Shown here: positions 50,872-58,487 of the stretch, in pieces | Layout: each line of letters begins with the position of its first letter | Position numbering within the stretch: position 1 is the stretch's first letter | NCBI GenBank assembly: GCA_964427535.1 | Contig: CAYRVF010000012.1 | Span: 1-58,487, forward strand | Direction of reading: 5' to 3' | Length of the DNA stretch: 58,487 bases | Origin: CAYRVF01 sp964427535 | Lineage (GTDB): Bacteria > Chloroflexota > Ktedonobacteria > Ktedonobacterales > JADMIN01 | The notes under the pieces: model-generated | The model's database searches: none | What the model was told of the DNA's origin: nothing | Seen by the model: only the letters and a program-made list of their open reading frames with translations | Program-made: the position numbers and the translations under genes

Positions 50872-51924
50872 CTACCCCAGCGCGATGGCCGTTCCAGTGC
50901 GGGCGCTTTCCCTGGCGGCTTCGATCACGCGGAGGGCCGCGATCGACTCGGCGGGATTGACGGGCGGCTGTGCGCCGGAGGTGAGCGCGTCGCGGACGCC
51001 CGCATAGAACCGCTCATAGGCGCCGGGCAGCGTCTCGACCAGGCTCTCCAGCCGGATGCCACCGACCTCCGTGGCGAGACGCCCCCACTGCTCGCGTGGC
51101 TCATGTCCCCAGCGAGGGTCGCCGGGCCGCATGCCGCTGGAGAGCGCGTCTTCCTGCGGGTCAAGGCCATTCTTCTCGTAGGCGCCGCGCAGGCCGCTAA
51201 GACGGAAGCGGGCACCCAGGATCGGCGCGACCGCGCTCATCCACAGGTGCGCGCGCACGCCGCCGGGGAAGTGCAGCGCGACGAACGTATCGTCGTCGAT
51301 GCGCGCGCCCGGCCGCCGCACGTCGGCTTCGGCATAGACGCGATCGGGCTGGCCGAACAGCACCATCGCCTGGTCGATGAGGTGGCTGCCCAGATCGAAG
51401 AGCAACCCGCCAGCTTCCTCCGGCGCAGGCAGCTCGCGCCAGGCGCCCTCCTTCGGATCAGGCCGGTAGCGGTCGAACCGCGACTCGAAGCGCGTCAGCG
51501 CGCCAAGCGCGCCCGCATCGATGATGCGGCGCAACGTCAGAAAATCGTTGTCCCAGCGGCGATTCTGGAAGACCGTAAAGAACCTGCCCGAGGCGCGACT
51601 CGCCGCGAGCAGGCGCTCCGCATCCGCCACTGAGGGCGCGACCGGCTTGTCCACGACGATGCCGAGCCCTGCCTCCATCGCGGCCAGGCCGAGTGGCACG
51701 TGCGTGCGGTTGGTCGTCGCGACGACCGCCAGGTCGTACTCGGAGGCGTTCCGCCAGATCTCGTCCGCCGACGCGACGATCCGCGCGTCGGGGAAGTCGC
51801 TGTGCGCCCGCGCCTGACGCTCCGGATTGCTGGTGACGATGGCGGCGACACGCATGCCGGGGGTAGAGGCGATGAGCGGTGCATGAAAGACCGCTCCGGC
51901 GAGACCATATCCCAGAACGACGAC
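50872..51924 (-). CDS. Gfo/Idh/MocA-family oxidoreductase, start lost in gap
   Basis: About 350 residues present, opening with VVVLGYGLAGAVFHAPLIA (Rossmann motif), so only a few codons are missing in the N run. The dinucleotide fold has AVVATTNRTHVPLGLAAMEAG, EKP-like VDKPVAPS, and the substrate domain GGLLFDLGSHLIDQA with the catalytic-type His. It probably oxidises a sugar or cyclitol. Confidence 0.88.
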   Translation of the reverse strand, partial: VVVLGYGLAGAVFHAPLIASTPGMRVAAIVTSNPERQARAHSDFPDARIVASADEIWRNASEYDLAVVATTNRTHVPLGLAAMEAGLGIVVDKPVAPSVADAERLLAASRASGRFFTVFQNRRWDNDFLTLRRIIDAGALGALTRFESRFDRYRPDPKEGAWRELPAPEEAGGLLFDLGSHLIDQAMVLFGQPDRVYAEADVRRPGARIDDDTFVALHFPGGVRAHLWMSAVAPILGARFRLSGLRGAYEKNGLDPQEDALSSGMRPGDPRWGHEPREQWGRLATEVGGIRLESLVETLPGAYERFYAGVRDALTSGAQPPVNPAESIAALRVIEAARESARTGTAIALG

Positions 51925-52024
51925 NNNNNNNNNNNNNNNNNNNNNNNNNNNNNNNNNNNNNNNNNNNNNNNNNNNNNNNNNNNNNNNNNNNNNNNNNNNN
52001 NNNNNNNNNNNNNNNNNNNNNNNN
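51925..52024. other. 100-base assembly gap (N)
   Basis: All N; it hides the starts of two divergent genes. Confidence 0.99.
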
Positions 52025-52510
52025 GACCTGGCGCTGCGGATCGACCATATCGGCTCGACATCCGTGCCAGGGCTGGCGGCCAAGGATGTTCTGGACGTGC
52101 AGGTGACGGTGTGCGACTTCACCGACGACCTCGATGCCGCCATGCTGCGCTCCGGGAAGCTCGCACAAACGCCCTACACCGTCGATCACGTGCCTCCAAC
52201 GGCGGCATGGACCGAGCGCGACTGCCAGAAGCGGCTGTACTCGTCGGCGCCGGGCGTGCGGCGGATGAATGTGCATGTGCGCCGCGCGGGCAGCGGCAAC
52301 GGTCGCTATGCGCTGCTCTTCCGCGACTATCTGCGCACGCACCCGCTCGCCGCCGCCGCCTATGCCCAGGCGAAACGCGCGCTGGCGAGCTACGCCCCGT
52401 ACGACTGGGACCTGTACTACGACGTGAAAGACCCCATCTGCGACATCCTGATGGCAGGCGCGGAAGACTGGGCGCGGATGACCGGCTGGCATGTCGGGCA
52501 CTACTCCTGA
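52025..52510 (+). CDS. GrpB/UPF0157-family protein, 5' end in gap
   Basis: 161 residues visible. IDHIGSTSVPGLAAKDVLDVQV is the family's GrpB nucleotidyltransferase-like signature, with RRMNVHVRRAGSGNGRYALLFRDYL after it. In the family the role is unclear. The N-terminus, normally 20-30 residues longer, is hidden by the gap. Confidence 0.85.
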   Translation, partial: DLALRIDHIGSTSVPGLAAKDVLDVQVTVCDFTDDLDAAMLRSGKLAQTPYTVDHVPPTAAWTERDCQKRLYSSAPGVRRMNVHVRRAGSGNGRYALLFRDYLRTHPLAAAAYAQAKRALASYAPYDWDLYYDVKDPICDILMAGAEDWARMTGWHVGHYS

Positions 52511-52586
52511 GCGGCGTCGGACGCGCGCCTTCGACAAGCGCTCTGTGTCAGGCTCGGCGTCACCGGCGTGACGCACGGCATGACGC

Positions 52587-52616
52587 TTGCGAACGGAGTG
52601 GGCGCTATGTTATACT
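52587..52616 (+). promoter_or_regulatory. promoter of rpmI-rplT
   Basis: -35 TTGCGA (52587-52592), 18-base spacer, -10 TATACT (52611-52616). The start of transcription near 52623 leaves a 93-base leader that could carry an L20-type autoregulatory structure. Confidence 0.65.
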
Positions 52617-52715
52617 AGTTCGGTGCGTGGCGTTGCGGGCGGTAATTGCATGACATCATCGTCGGCCCATTCGCCCGCGAGAACGATTCCATTACTAGGG
52701 CCGGAGAACGTTGGA

Positions 52716-52919
52716 ATGAAGACGTATAAGCTGAAGACGCATAAGGCGACCGCCAAGCGCGTTTACGCCACGGGGGGCGGCAAGTTCATGCATCTCAAGT
52801 CCGCCCGGACGAAGTATCGCCGCAAGAAGGATCCCACACGCAATCGCTCCCTGAGCAAGCCGACCGTGATGGCACGGGGCGATGCCCACAAGATGAAGAC
52901 GCTGCTGCCTTACGGCTGA
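52716..52919 (+). CDS. rpmI: large ribosomal subunit protein bL35
   Basis: 67 residues, strongly basic: MKTYKLKTHKATAKRVYATGG then KKDPTRNRSLSKP. Component of the 50S subunit. ATG 52716 has GGAG about 9 bases upstream; the upstream open frame is rejected because it crosses the promoter. infC, usually upstream in this cluster, is absent here; GrpB lies there instead. Confidence 0.95.
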   Translation: MKTYKLKTHKATAKRVYATGGGKFMHLKSARTKYRRKKDPTRNRSLSKPTVMARGDAHKMKTLLPYG

Positions 52920-53007
52920 CCAATTGGCGCGGGCGAGTTGACGGAAGCCCCGGTCCTCGTACCACGCGACAGCGCGCTAGTGGAGTTGGCCGGGGAAGAG
53001 GAAGAGC

Positions 53008-53382
53008 ATGCCACGAGTAAAGCGGGGCGTCACCGCCCACAAACGACACAAGAAGGTCCTGAAGCGGACCGAAGGGCACTGGGGTGCGAAGCATCGCAAC
53101 ATCAAGGTCGCCCATGAATCGATGATGAAGTCGCTCGCGTACGCCTACCGCGACCGGCGCAATCGCAAGCGCGACATGCGCCGGCTCTGGATCAGCCGCA
53201 TCAACGCGGCCTCCCGGCTGTATGGCATGCCGTACCGCGACCTGATCCACGGCCTGCAGGTTGCCCAGGTCGACGTCGACCGCAAGATTCTCGCGGACCT
53301 CGCCGTCACCGACCTTAAGGCGTTCGGCGCTTTCGTCGAGGCCGCGCGCAAGGGCATCGCCGCCGTCCCGGCCGCCTCATAA
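53008..53382 (+). CDS. rplT: large ribosomal subunit protein bL20
   Basis: 124 residues: PRVKRGVTAHKRHKKVLKR, HWGAKHRNIKVAHESMMKSL, RDRRNRKRDMRRLWISRINAA. In many bacteria L20 represses its own operon by binding the rpmI leader. GGGGAAGAGGAAG precedes ATG 53008. A perfect terminator follows. Confidence 0.97.
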   Translation: MPRVKRGVTAHKRHKKVLKRTEGHWGAKHRNIKVAHESMMKSLAYAYRDRRNRKRDMRRLWISRINAASRLYGMPYRDLIHGLQVAQVDVDRKILADLAVTDLKAFGAFVEAARKGIAAVPAAS

Positions 53383-53406
53383 GCCTGAGCCTTGCAAGGC
53401 AGTGCC

Positions 53407-53453
53407 GCAGAGCGGGCACGATCGATAGACGATCGTGCCCGCTCTGCGTTTTT
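53407..53453 (+). terminator. strong rho-independent terminator after rplT
   Basis: Perfect 18-bp stem (53407-53424 with 53430-53447), 5-base loop ATAGA, followed by GTTTTT. Confidence 0.93.
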
Positions 53454-53666
53454 CCTTTTCCGCCGCGTGGCACTACACACGCCTGACTCTGGCCGTCCCA
53501 TCCCAGGCGGATCATGCCTCGCGCACCGATCACCGTGGCAATTTGCCGTTCGGTGGCTTTTCCTCACAACCCCACTAGACGCGTCATCGTACAGGCATTA
53601 TGTTTGATGCGTTCCCGGAGTTGCTCAGTGTTATGCGTCCCACTATCCCGACTAGGAGAGTTCCGC

Positions 53667-54383
53667 ATGAGCATGAGTCCAGGCGAAGGTCCATCCGGGC
53701 AAGACTACCCACCCCCCAACTCCAGCTACGGCGCGCCACCGACTAACGCATACCCCTCAGGCAGCGGCTACGGCGGACCAGCCAGCACAGGCGGCTTCAA
53801 TCTGCAAGATCTGTGGCGTCGATGGAACATCGTCCTCCGCAATCCGAGCGTCGCCACCTTCGACACGCAGCACGAGGGCGCGAACTGGGCGACGATTCTT
53901 ATCAGCCTCGTCGCGCTCGGCTTCCTTCAGGGCGTCTTCGGCCTGATCACCAATCTTGAGTTTCACAACGTCTACGGCTACAATTACAGCCCGTTCCGCA
54001 ACTTCGGCGACATCATCGGCACGCCCATCGGTTTCCTTATCGGGGCTGGCATTCTCTACCTGATCGCGCGGGCGTTCGGCGGCCGAGGCACCTTCCTGAC
54101 CCACGCCTGGCTGCTCTCGCTGGCCTATGTGCCGCTCAGTGCGATCAGTGCGATTGCGGGCATCATCCCGTTCCTTGGCGGACTGATTGGGCTGGCGGCG
54201 GCGATCTACATGGTCTTTCTGGCCGTCTACGCGACTGCCTCGGCGCACCGGCTCCCAGTAAACACCGCCATCTGGGTCGTCTTGATTCCGACACTTGTCG
54301 CGATCGCGCTCTTCTTCCTCCTGATCGTCGCGGCGGCGGCGCTCATCGTGGGGTTGGGCCTGACCGTGCCAGGCTTGCCGTAG
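53667..54383 (+). CDS. Yip1-domain membrane protein
   Basis: 238 residues. An N-terminal P/G/S/Y-rich tail of about 45 residues precedes LWRRWNIVLRNPSVATFDTQHEGANW, then five hydrophobic helices with FGGRGTFLTHAWLLSLAYVPLSAIS, typical of the Yip1 family (PF04893). ATG 53667 follows AGGAGAG. The role in bacteria is unknown. Confidence 0.8.
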   Translation: MSMSPGEGPSGQDYPPPNSSYGAPPTNAYPSGSGYGGPASTGGFNLQDLWRRWNIVLRNPSVATFDTQHEGANWATILISLVALGFLQGVFGLITNLEFHNVYGYNYSPFRNFGDIIGTPIGFLIGAGILYLIARAFGGRGTFLTHAWLLSLAYVPLSAISAIAGIIPFLGGLIGLAAAIYMVFLAVYATASAHRLPVNTAIWVVLIPTLVAIALFFLLIVAAAALIVGLGLTVPGLP

Positions 54384-54390
54384 CGACGTT

Positions 54391-54508
54391 GTCCCCCTCC
54401 CCCACCTGATGGCGAGAGAGGGGGAATCTGGACGCGTGCGCCGGGCGCCGCGTAACTTCTGGCTCCTCTCTCTCGGCGTCAGCCGGGGAGACGTTGGGAG
54501 AGGGGGCC
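54391..54508. repeat. composite hairpin repeat, family C
   Basis: TCCCCCTC / GAGGGGGA (54392-54425), and a second unit with GGCGTCAGCCGGGGAGA that resembles 37541-37554. Located between convergent genes. Confidence 0.6.
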
Positions 54509-54530
54509 AGCCGCCGGAGGACACCCAACG

Positions 54531-55817
54531 CTACTTGCTGAACGCGGACGCCTCTAGCGGACCGTAGGCGGTGAGCACCTGCGTGTCGGTGAGGGGGTAG
54601 CGGTCGAGCACGCGGCGGATGTCGTCGAGTGTGACGGCCTCGATGAGGGCGATCTCGTCATTCAGCGAGCGGAGTGTATCTCGGGCGACCCACGTGTAGG
54701 CCAGGTCTTGCATCCGGTTGAACGCCGAATCTCCGTCGAGCACTGTGCGACTGATCAGCTTATCCTTCGCTCGGCGCAGCTCATCTTCGTGTACGCCGTC
54801 TTCCTGCATCGCGTTCAGCTCTGCCCTGGCCAGCTCCAGCACGGCGGGCGCGTTTTCGGGCGTGGTGCTAAGAAAGGTCAGCAGCATGCCTGTGTTATCC
54901 AGCGGCGAGACCGAAGCGGCGGCGGTCTCGGCAAGTCCCTTCTGGTAGATATTCCAGAAGAGACGCGAGCCAGACCCATCGCCCAGCACCATCGACATCA
55001 GCTCCGCCGCATAGAGGTCATCATCCTCTACGCTGACAGAAGGGGTCGCCAGCAGCATGAGCTGCTGCTTTTGCTGCGGCTTCACAACCACATTCGTCGA
55101 GCTTCCCTCGGGCTGATATGGGGGCGCGTTCCGACCGGCCTCGCCGGTGTTCCAGGCGCTCGTCTTCTCACCGAGGAGTCGGACCACTTCATTCCAGTCG
55201 AAGTTGCCCGCGATCGAGAAGATTAGGTTATTGGCCGCATAGCGCCTCTCGAAGTAGGCGCGCATCTGCTCGACGGTCAGGTTGCCGATGCTCTCTTTCG
55301 TGCCGAGCACATCGTGCCCGAGCGTGTTGCCCGCATAGTAGGTCTGCATCAGCTTGCGGTAGGCCTGGCTCGTCGGCACATCCTCAGAGCGCGCGATCTC
55401 TTCGAGGATGACGTTGCGTTCCATGCTGAAATCCTCAGCGTCGAGGCGCGGGCGCATCATGTCGCTCAACAGGTCGATCGCGTCGGGCAGGTACTCTCGC
55501 AGAATGCGCGCGTAATAGACGGTCTGTTCGACAGACGTAAAGGCGTTGAACTCAGCGCCCATCCTATTGAAGTCGAGGGTGATCTGCTCGGTGTCACGCC
55601 GCGCCGTGCCCTTGAAGACCATATGCTCGAGAAAGTGCGAGACGCCGAAAATGGCCGAGTCGTGCTCGTCACGCGCGCCGGTGCGCACGTAGAAGCAGAG
55701 CGAGACCGATTCGAGGTCGGGCATGTACTGGCCGAGAATCTGGAGCCCGTTTTCGAGGCGATGCGTAGAAAACTGAGCCGACTCGGTGTTCGTGGGCGAG
55801 ATGTCGGAGGCCGTCAT
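54531..55817 (-). CDS. M16-family zinc peptidase
   Basis: 428 residues. The inverted zinc motif HFLEH is near residue 62, with a downstream ligand in ERNVILEEIA. GTKESIGNLTVEQMRAYFERRY and the second, inactive M16 half follow. It degrades peptides or processed proteins. ATG 55817 is preferred with GAGAGAG upstream; longer frames are rejected. Confidence 0.92.
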   Translation of the reverse strand: MTASDISPTNTESAQFSTHRLENGLQILGQYMPDLESVSLCFYVRTGARDEHDSAIFGVSHFLEHMVFKGTARRDTEQITLDFNRMGAEFNAFTSVEQTVYYARILREYLPDAIDLLSDMMRPRLDAEDFSMERNVILEEIARSEDVPTSQAYRKLMQTYYAGNTLGHDVLGTKESIGNLTVEQMRAYFERRYAANNLIFSIAGNFDWNEVVRLLGEKTSAWNTGEAGRNAPPYQPEGSSTNVVVKPQQKQQLMLLATPSVSVEDDDLYAAELMSMVLGDGSGSRLFWNIYQKGLAETAAASVSPLDNTGMLLTFLSTTPENAPAVLELARAELNAMQEDGVHEDELRRAKDKLISRTVLDGDSAFNRMQDLAYTWVARDTLRSLNDEIALIEAVTLDDIRRVLDRYPLTDTQVLTAYGPLEASAFSK

Positions 55818-56002
55818 GGATGCTCTCTCTTTGTATTGGGTGCGGTCGTCTGCGGCGAACGCGGCGAGCGGGATACGCATTATATAGGTGGATGATACCT
55901 GCTCCCCGAAGAAAGCGTCAACGCGCGCACGTCCACATTGGAGCATATTTTGCGACACAGCAGCGGAAGAATGAGCGAGGGCCCAGTCAAAGGGGGGACA
56001 CG

Positions 56003-56404
56003 ATGGCAAATCGCGGGATACCAAAGCCACCAGGAACGCCGCACCTCAGCCGCGACGACATCACGAAGACATTCACTGGACTGGCCTCGATCAATTGGGG
56101 AACCGAGGGCCTGACGCGCCACGAGATCAAGCGGCAGTTCCCGCAGCTTCCGGACGACGTCTTCCTGCGTCTGCCCGAGAGCAAGCGTTTCACCTCCGTC
56201 GACGAGGTCCTACGACAGGCGGGCGTCGCGGAGAGTCGCGCTGAGGGAGACTTTTTAGGCCCCAATCCCGACTTGCCCGAGGCTGCCTCCATCGCCGACG
56301 GCGGACCTCCTGGATGGGGCGGCGACCCGATCTACAGCGTGGGCGGTGTGGAAGAGCCTGGCAGCGCCGAAGACACCGAGGACCTCGACAGCAGCGAATC
56401 GTAG
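56003..56404 (+). CDS. acidic hypothetical protein
   Basis: 133 residues, not recognised. AAAGGGGGG lies 6 bases before ATG 56003. The first 80 residues read ITKTFTGLASINWGTEGLTR and DDVFLRLPESKRFTSVDEVL and look folded; the last 45 are acidic and low complexity (SAEDTEDLDSSES). No function assigned. Confidence 0.65.
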   Translation: MANRGIPKPPGTPHLSRDDITKTFTGLASINWGTEGLTRHEIKRQFPQLPDDVFLRLPESKRFTSVDEVLRQAGVAESRAEGDFLGPNPDLPEAASIADGGPPGWGGDPIYSVGGVEEPGSAEDTEDLDSSES

Positions 56405-56457
56405 CCGTCGAGGTCCTGTGCAGGCGATGCGGAAGAAGAAACGAGCGTGCGGAACGA

Positions 56458-56721
56458 CTATTTGTTCCGGTACCAGTCCGCGTTGATCTGGATGAATTCC
56501 TTGTACTGCTGAGGCACCGCGCTCTCCTCGAAGATGGCACTGACTGGGCATGCTGGCTCGCAGGCGCCACAGTCGATGCACTCCTCGGGGTTGATGTAGA
56601 GCATCTCTGCCTCGTCAAAGCCGTCCTCACCAGGAGCGGGGTGGATGCAGTCGACGGGGCAGACGTCGACGCACGAGGCGTCTTTGACGGTAATGCACGG
56701 CTGAGTAATTACGTAGGTCAT
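56458..56721 (-). CDS. fdxA: 7Fe-type ferredoxin (FdxA-like)
   Basis: 87 residues with two cluster-binding sets: DASCVDVCPVDCIHP and CIDCGACEPACPVSAIF. Cytoplasmic electron carrier with 3Fe-4S plus 4Fe-4S clusters. ATG 56721 is chosen; GTG 56733 is an alternative. A perfect -10 TATAAT lies at 56885-56890 on this strand. It could serve the reductase module elsewhere in the window, but no link is shown. Confidence 0.9.
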   Translation of the reverse strand: MTYVITQPCITVKDASCVDVCPVDCIHPAPGEDGFDEAEMLYINPEECIDCGACEPACPVSAIFEESAVPQQYKEFIQINADWYRNK

Positions 56722-57063
56722 ACGGGGAAGCACTCCTCACTGGATGAGATTGACAGCACCCGCCGACGGGGTGCGCGTCGCCCTTGAGTTGGATTGGGGA
56801 GGGCAGGGCGCGCCTGGCGCCATCCGCCGGCGCCGCTTCGGCCAGCGAGCACACAGGATCTCCGCGGCGCATCAATCGCACCCCATTATACAAAGTCTCG
56901 CCGCGTCACGCTACCGTTCTCCGCGCGGGATGCCGCGAGATGGTAGGGACACTCGCCTTGCGCGTGTGCGCTGATGACGTGGGACATGTGAGTGCTTTGG
57001 AGAGAGTGGGCAACACCAGCTGAATTCGATCGGGTCGAGTCGTCAAGTACGCCAGACGCTGGA
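56722..57063. other. intergenic upstream of ferredoxin
   Basis: 342 bases with no gene. The minus-strand TATAAT (56885-56890) is the only clear element; its -35 is weak. Confidence 0.4.
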
Positions 57064-57327
57064 CTACAGCCTGTTGTACGCCTCATGCGTCCCAATCCAG
57101 ATCCACGTAATGGTGTCCCCCTCAAGGAGGCCAATTGCGCGATAGTGGGCGCCAACCCGGACAGAGTAGACACGCGGGTCGGAGGAGCTTATCCGCTTAA
57201 AGTGGAGGCTAGGGTGCCGTGGATTCTGCCTGAAGAGCTGATATGCTGCGCGCGCCTGCTCCTGGATGTCATCTGGCAATGCGACATATAGCTCAAGAAA
57301 TCGTCTGATACGTCGCGACTTGAACAC
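57064..57327 (-). CDS. RelE/ParE-superfamily toxin
   Basis: 87 residues. FLELYVALPDDIQEQARAAYQL, then SDPRVYSVRVGAHYRAIGLL and ITWIWIGTHEAYNRL, match HigB/RelE-type toxins (beta sheet with a conserved RVG...YR). The start is GTG 57327, sharing one base with the antitoxin stop (TAGTG). Likely an mRNA-cleaving toxin; the target is unknown. Confidence 0.82.
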   Translation of the reverse strand: MFKSRRIRRFLELYVALPDDIQEQARAAYQLFRQNPRHPSLHFKRISSSDPRVYSVRVGAHYRAIGLLEGDTITWIWIGTHEAYNRL

Positions 57328-57545
57328 TACTCCCAGCCGCCGTCTTCGACATCACCGCGAGCAATATCCGCGTCCGCACTCGCGATGAGGCGAGCCAGCG
57401 CTTCCTGCCCGTGCGGGCTGTTCACGAGCGCATCCCACTCTTGCTCGTCGAGCCACTCTTCGATTTGGGCCGCCAATTGCCGCTGCGCATCTTCAGAGAG
57501 CTGCAGTTGCGCGTGTTCGACCGCATGGCGCAACTCATCGATCAT
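57327..57545 (-). CDS. cognate antitoxin of the toxin at 57064
   Basis: 72 residues, acidic, helical: MIDELRHAVEHAQLQL, EEWLDEQEWDALVNSP, ending ADIARGDVEDGGWE. ATG 57545 has GGAGGG 7 bases upstream. An extended -10 (TG-G-TATACT, 57578-57586) precedes it. An in-frame ATG at 57572 would be leaderless. Operon order antitoxin-toxin supports the call. Confidence 0.75.
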   Translation of the reverse strand: MIDELRHAVEHAQLQLSEDAQRQLAAQIEEWLDEQEWDALVNSPHGQEALARLIASADADIARGDVEDGGWE

Positions 57546-57655
57546 AGCGCTTCCCTCCACGTTGTCTATCATGCAAAAGTATACCATCCAGGCATAACAC
57601 ACAGAGTCGGCAGGCTGGCATATCACGCTTCGCTGCGTCAATCACTGAGTGGTCA

Positions 57656-58393
57656 TCAGCCGCCGTGGTCACCCTCGTCTTCCGCCTCGATCTCGGCGAG
57701 CAGCTTGCGGTCGAGCGGGGAGAGCTCCATCCGGGCAAGCAGGTCCGGGCGGAGGGCGCGCGTACGGCGCAGCGACTCTTTGCGGCGCCAGCGGGCCACC
57801 GCGCCGTGGTTGCCACTGAGCAGCACATCGGGCACACGCCAGCCGCGAAACTCTGGTGGACGGGTATACTGCGGATACTCCAGCAGCCCAGCGGTGTGCG
57901 ACTCCTCCTCAGTCGAGCCTGGCGCCAGCACGCCGGGCAGGAGTCGCGTGACGGCATCCACGATCACCATCGCGGCCAGCTCGCCGCCTGTCAGCACGAA
58001 ATCGCCGAGCGAGATCTCGTCGGTGGCCAGGTGCTCGCGGACACGCTCGTCGATGCCCTCATAGTGGCCGCAGAGCAGCGTCACGCGCGGCTGCTGGGCC
58101 AGCTCACGCGCGATCTTTTGTGTGAAGACGCGCCCCACTGGGCTGAGCAGAATGATCGGCCCGTCCACATGTACACGCTCGACGGCCTCGAAGAGGGGAT
58201 CGGGCTTCATCACCATGCCCGCGCCACCGCCGTAAGGATAATCGTCGACGATATGGTGGCGGTCGGTCGTCACGTCGCGAGGGTTGTAGAGGGTGATGTC
58301 GACCAGCCCTCGCTCGCGGGCGCGTGCGAGGATGCTCTCATCCAGCGGCCCCCGGAACATCTCGGGAAACAGGGTGAAAATGTCGAAGCGCAC
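57656..58393 (-). CDS. trmD: tRNA (guanine-N1)-methyltransferase
   Basis: Methylates G37 of tRNA. 245 residues. FDIFTLFPEMF at the start, YGGGAGMVMKPDPLFEAV, then the trefoil-knot SAM site LLCGHYEGIDERV and EISLGDFVLTGGELAAMVIVDA. Normal length and complete. The 94 bases upstream to the window end hold no complete gene. Confidence 0.96.
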   Translation of the reverse strand: MRFDIFTLFPEMFRGPLDESILARARERGLVDITLYNPRDVTTDRHHIVDDYPYGGGAGMVMKPDPLFEAVERVHVDGPIILLSPVGRVFTQKIARELAQQPRVTLLCGHYEGIDERVREHLATDEISLGDFVLTGGELAAMVIVDAVTRLLPGVLAPGSTEEESHTAGLLEYPQYTRPPEFRGWRVPDVLLSGNHGAVARWRRKESLRRTRALRPDLLARMELSPLDRKLLAEIEAEDEGDHGG

Positions 58394-58487
58394 CAGTGGC
58401 TCTCTTCATCTCGTGCGCAGCCGCCGCGCCGGAGGGCTGCTCGCTGGCCGTGTGATACACTGAGGCGAACGGCGTGCGCATGCCAGC

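Noticed and set aside
52587..52715. Upstream extension of rpmI
   Set aside because: It overlaps the -35/-10 promoter, and bL35 normally begins at the MKTYKLKTH methionine.

Overview
The window (58,487 bases) is GC-rich, densely coding bacterial chromosome. Gene content, an S/T/P/A-rich secretome style, a MEP isoprenoid operon, a DUF951 protein, a Ski2-like helicase, coenzyme-F420-type enzymes and a MarR-GNAT regulator suggest a Chloroflexota bacterium. That assignment is an inference from gene content, not from a marker phylogeny. Two N runs (45056-45065 and 51925-52024) show that this is a draft assembly.

Layout. 1-6460 (+): the end of an M3 oligopeptidase, an MscS channel, an overlapping nadD/DUF951/MFS run and a family-9 glycosyltransferase. 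6543-10905 (-): pyrE, then a tightly overlapping three-gene redox operon (flavin/2Fe-2S reductase, ApbE flavin transferase, ferric-reductase-like membrane protein). 11075-14307 (+): DUF5666 surface protein, ComB, MurF. 14539-16579 (-): Tat-exported ferritin-like protein and a dienelactone hydrolase. 16905-23794: F420-reductase-like enzyme, a DUF4032 kinase-like protein (-), a MarR-GNAT fusion with a visible operator, DUF2231-Rieske, SRPBCC, and two small related membrane proteins. 23819-29736 (-): MFS sugar porter, a small Cys-containing ORF, and the isoprenoid operon dxr-rseP-ispG. 30073-36587: cupin (+), then O-antigen ligase, Ski2-like helicase and diacylglycerol kinase (all -). 36948-44794: peroxiredoxin, a two-component pair, a group-2 sigma factor, PLDc_N and PRC-barrel proteins, and a soluble PAS-GAF histidine kinase. 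44795-47504: an IS5-type element or composite enclosing a deazaflavin nitroreductase family gene and an S51 peptidase. 47785-54383: M20 amidohydrolase, DinB, membrane protein, Gfo/Idh oxidoreductase and GrpB (both cut by a gap), rpmI-rplT, Yip1 protein. 54531-58393: M16 peptidase, acidic hypothetical protein, ferredoxin, a toxin-antitoxin pair and trmD.

Across genes. Housekeeping modules (nadD, pyrE, murF, dxr/rseP/ispG, rpmI/rplT, trmD) are mixed with stress and envelope functions. Promoters that can be read share a -35 of TTGC(G/C)N and a TATACT/TACAAT-like -10 with 17-18 base spacing. At least two families of short GC-rich hairpin repeats are scattered through the window. The paired (composite) forms sit only between convergent genes, and one single unit lies inside the O-antigen ligase reading frame.

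The most unusual object is 44795-47504. It has diverged IS5/IS427-like inverted ends, CTAG on both flanks, passenger genes, a remnant of a second transposase, and a transposase with a slippery A6G5 tract. Its left flank supplies the stop codon of the histidine kinase.
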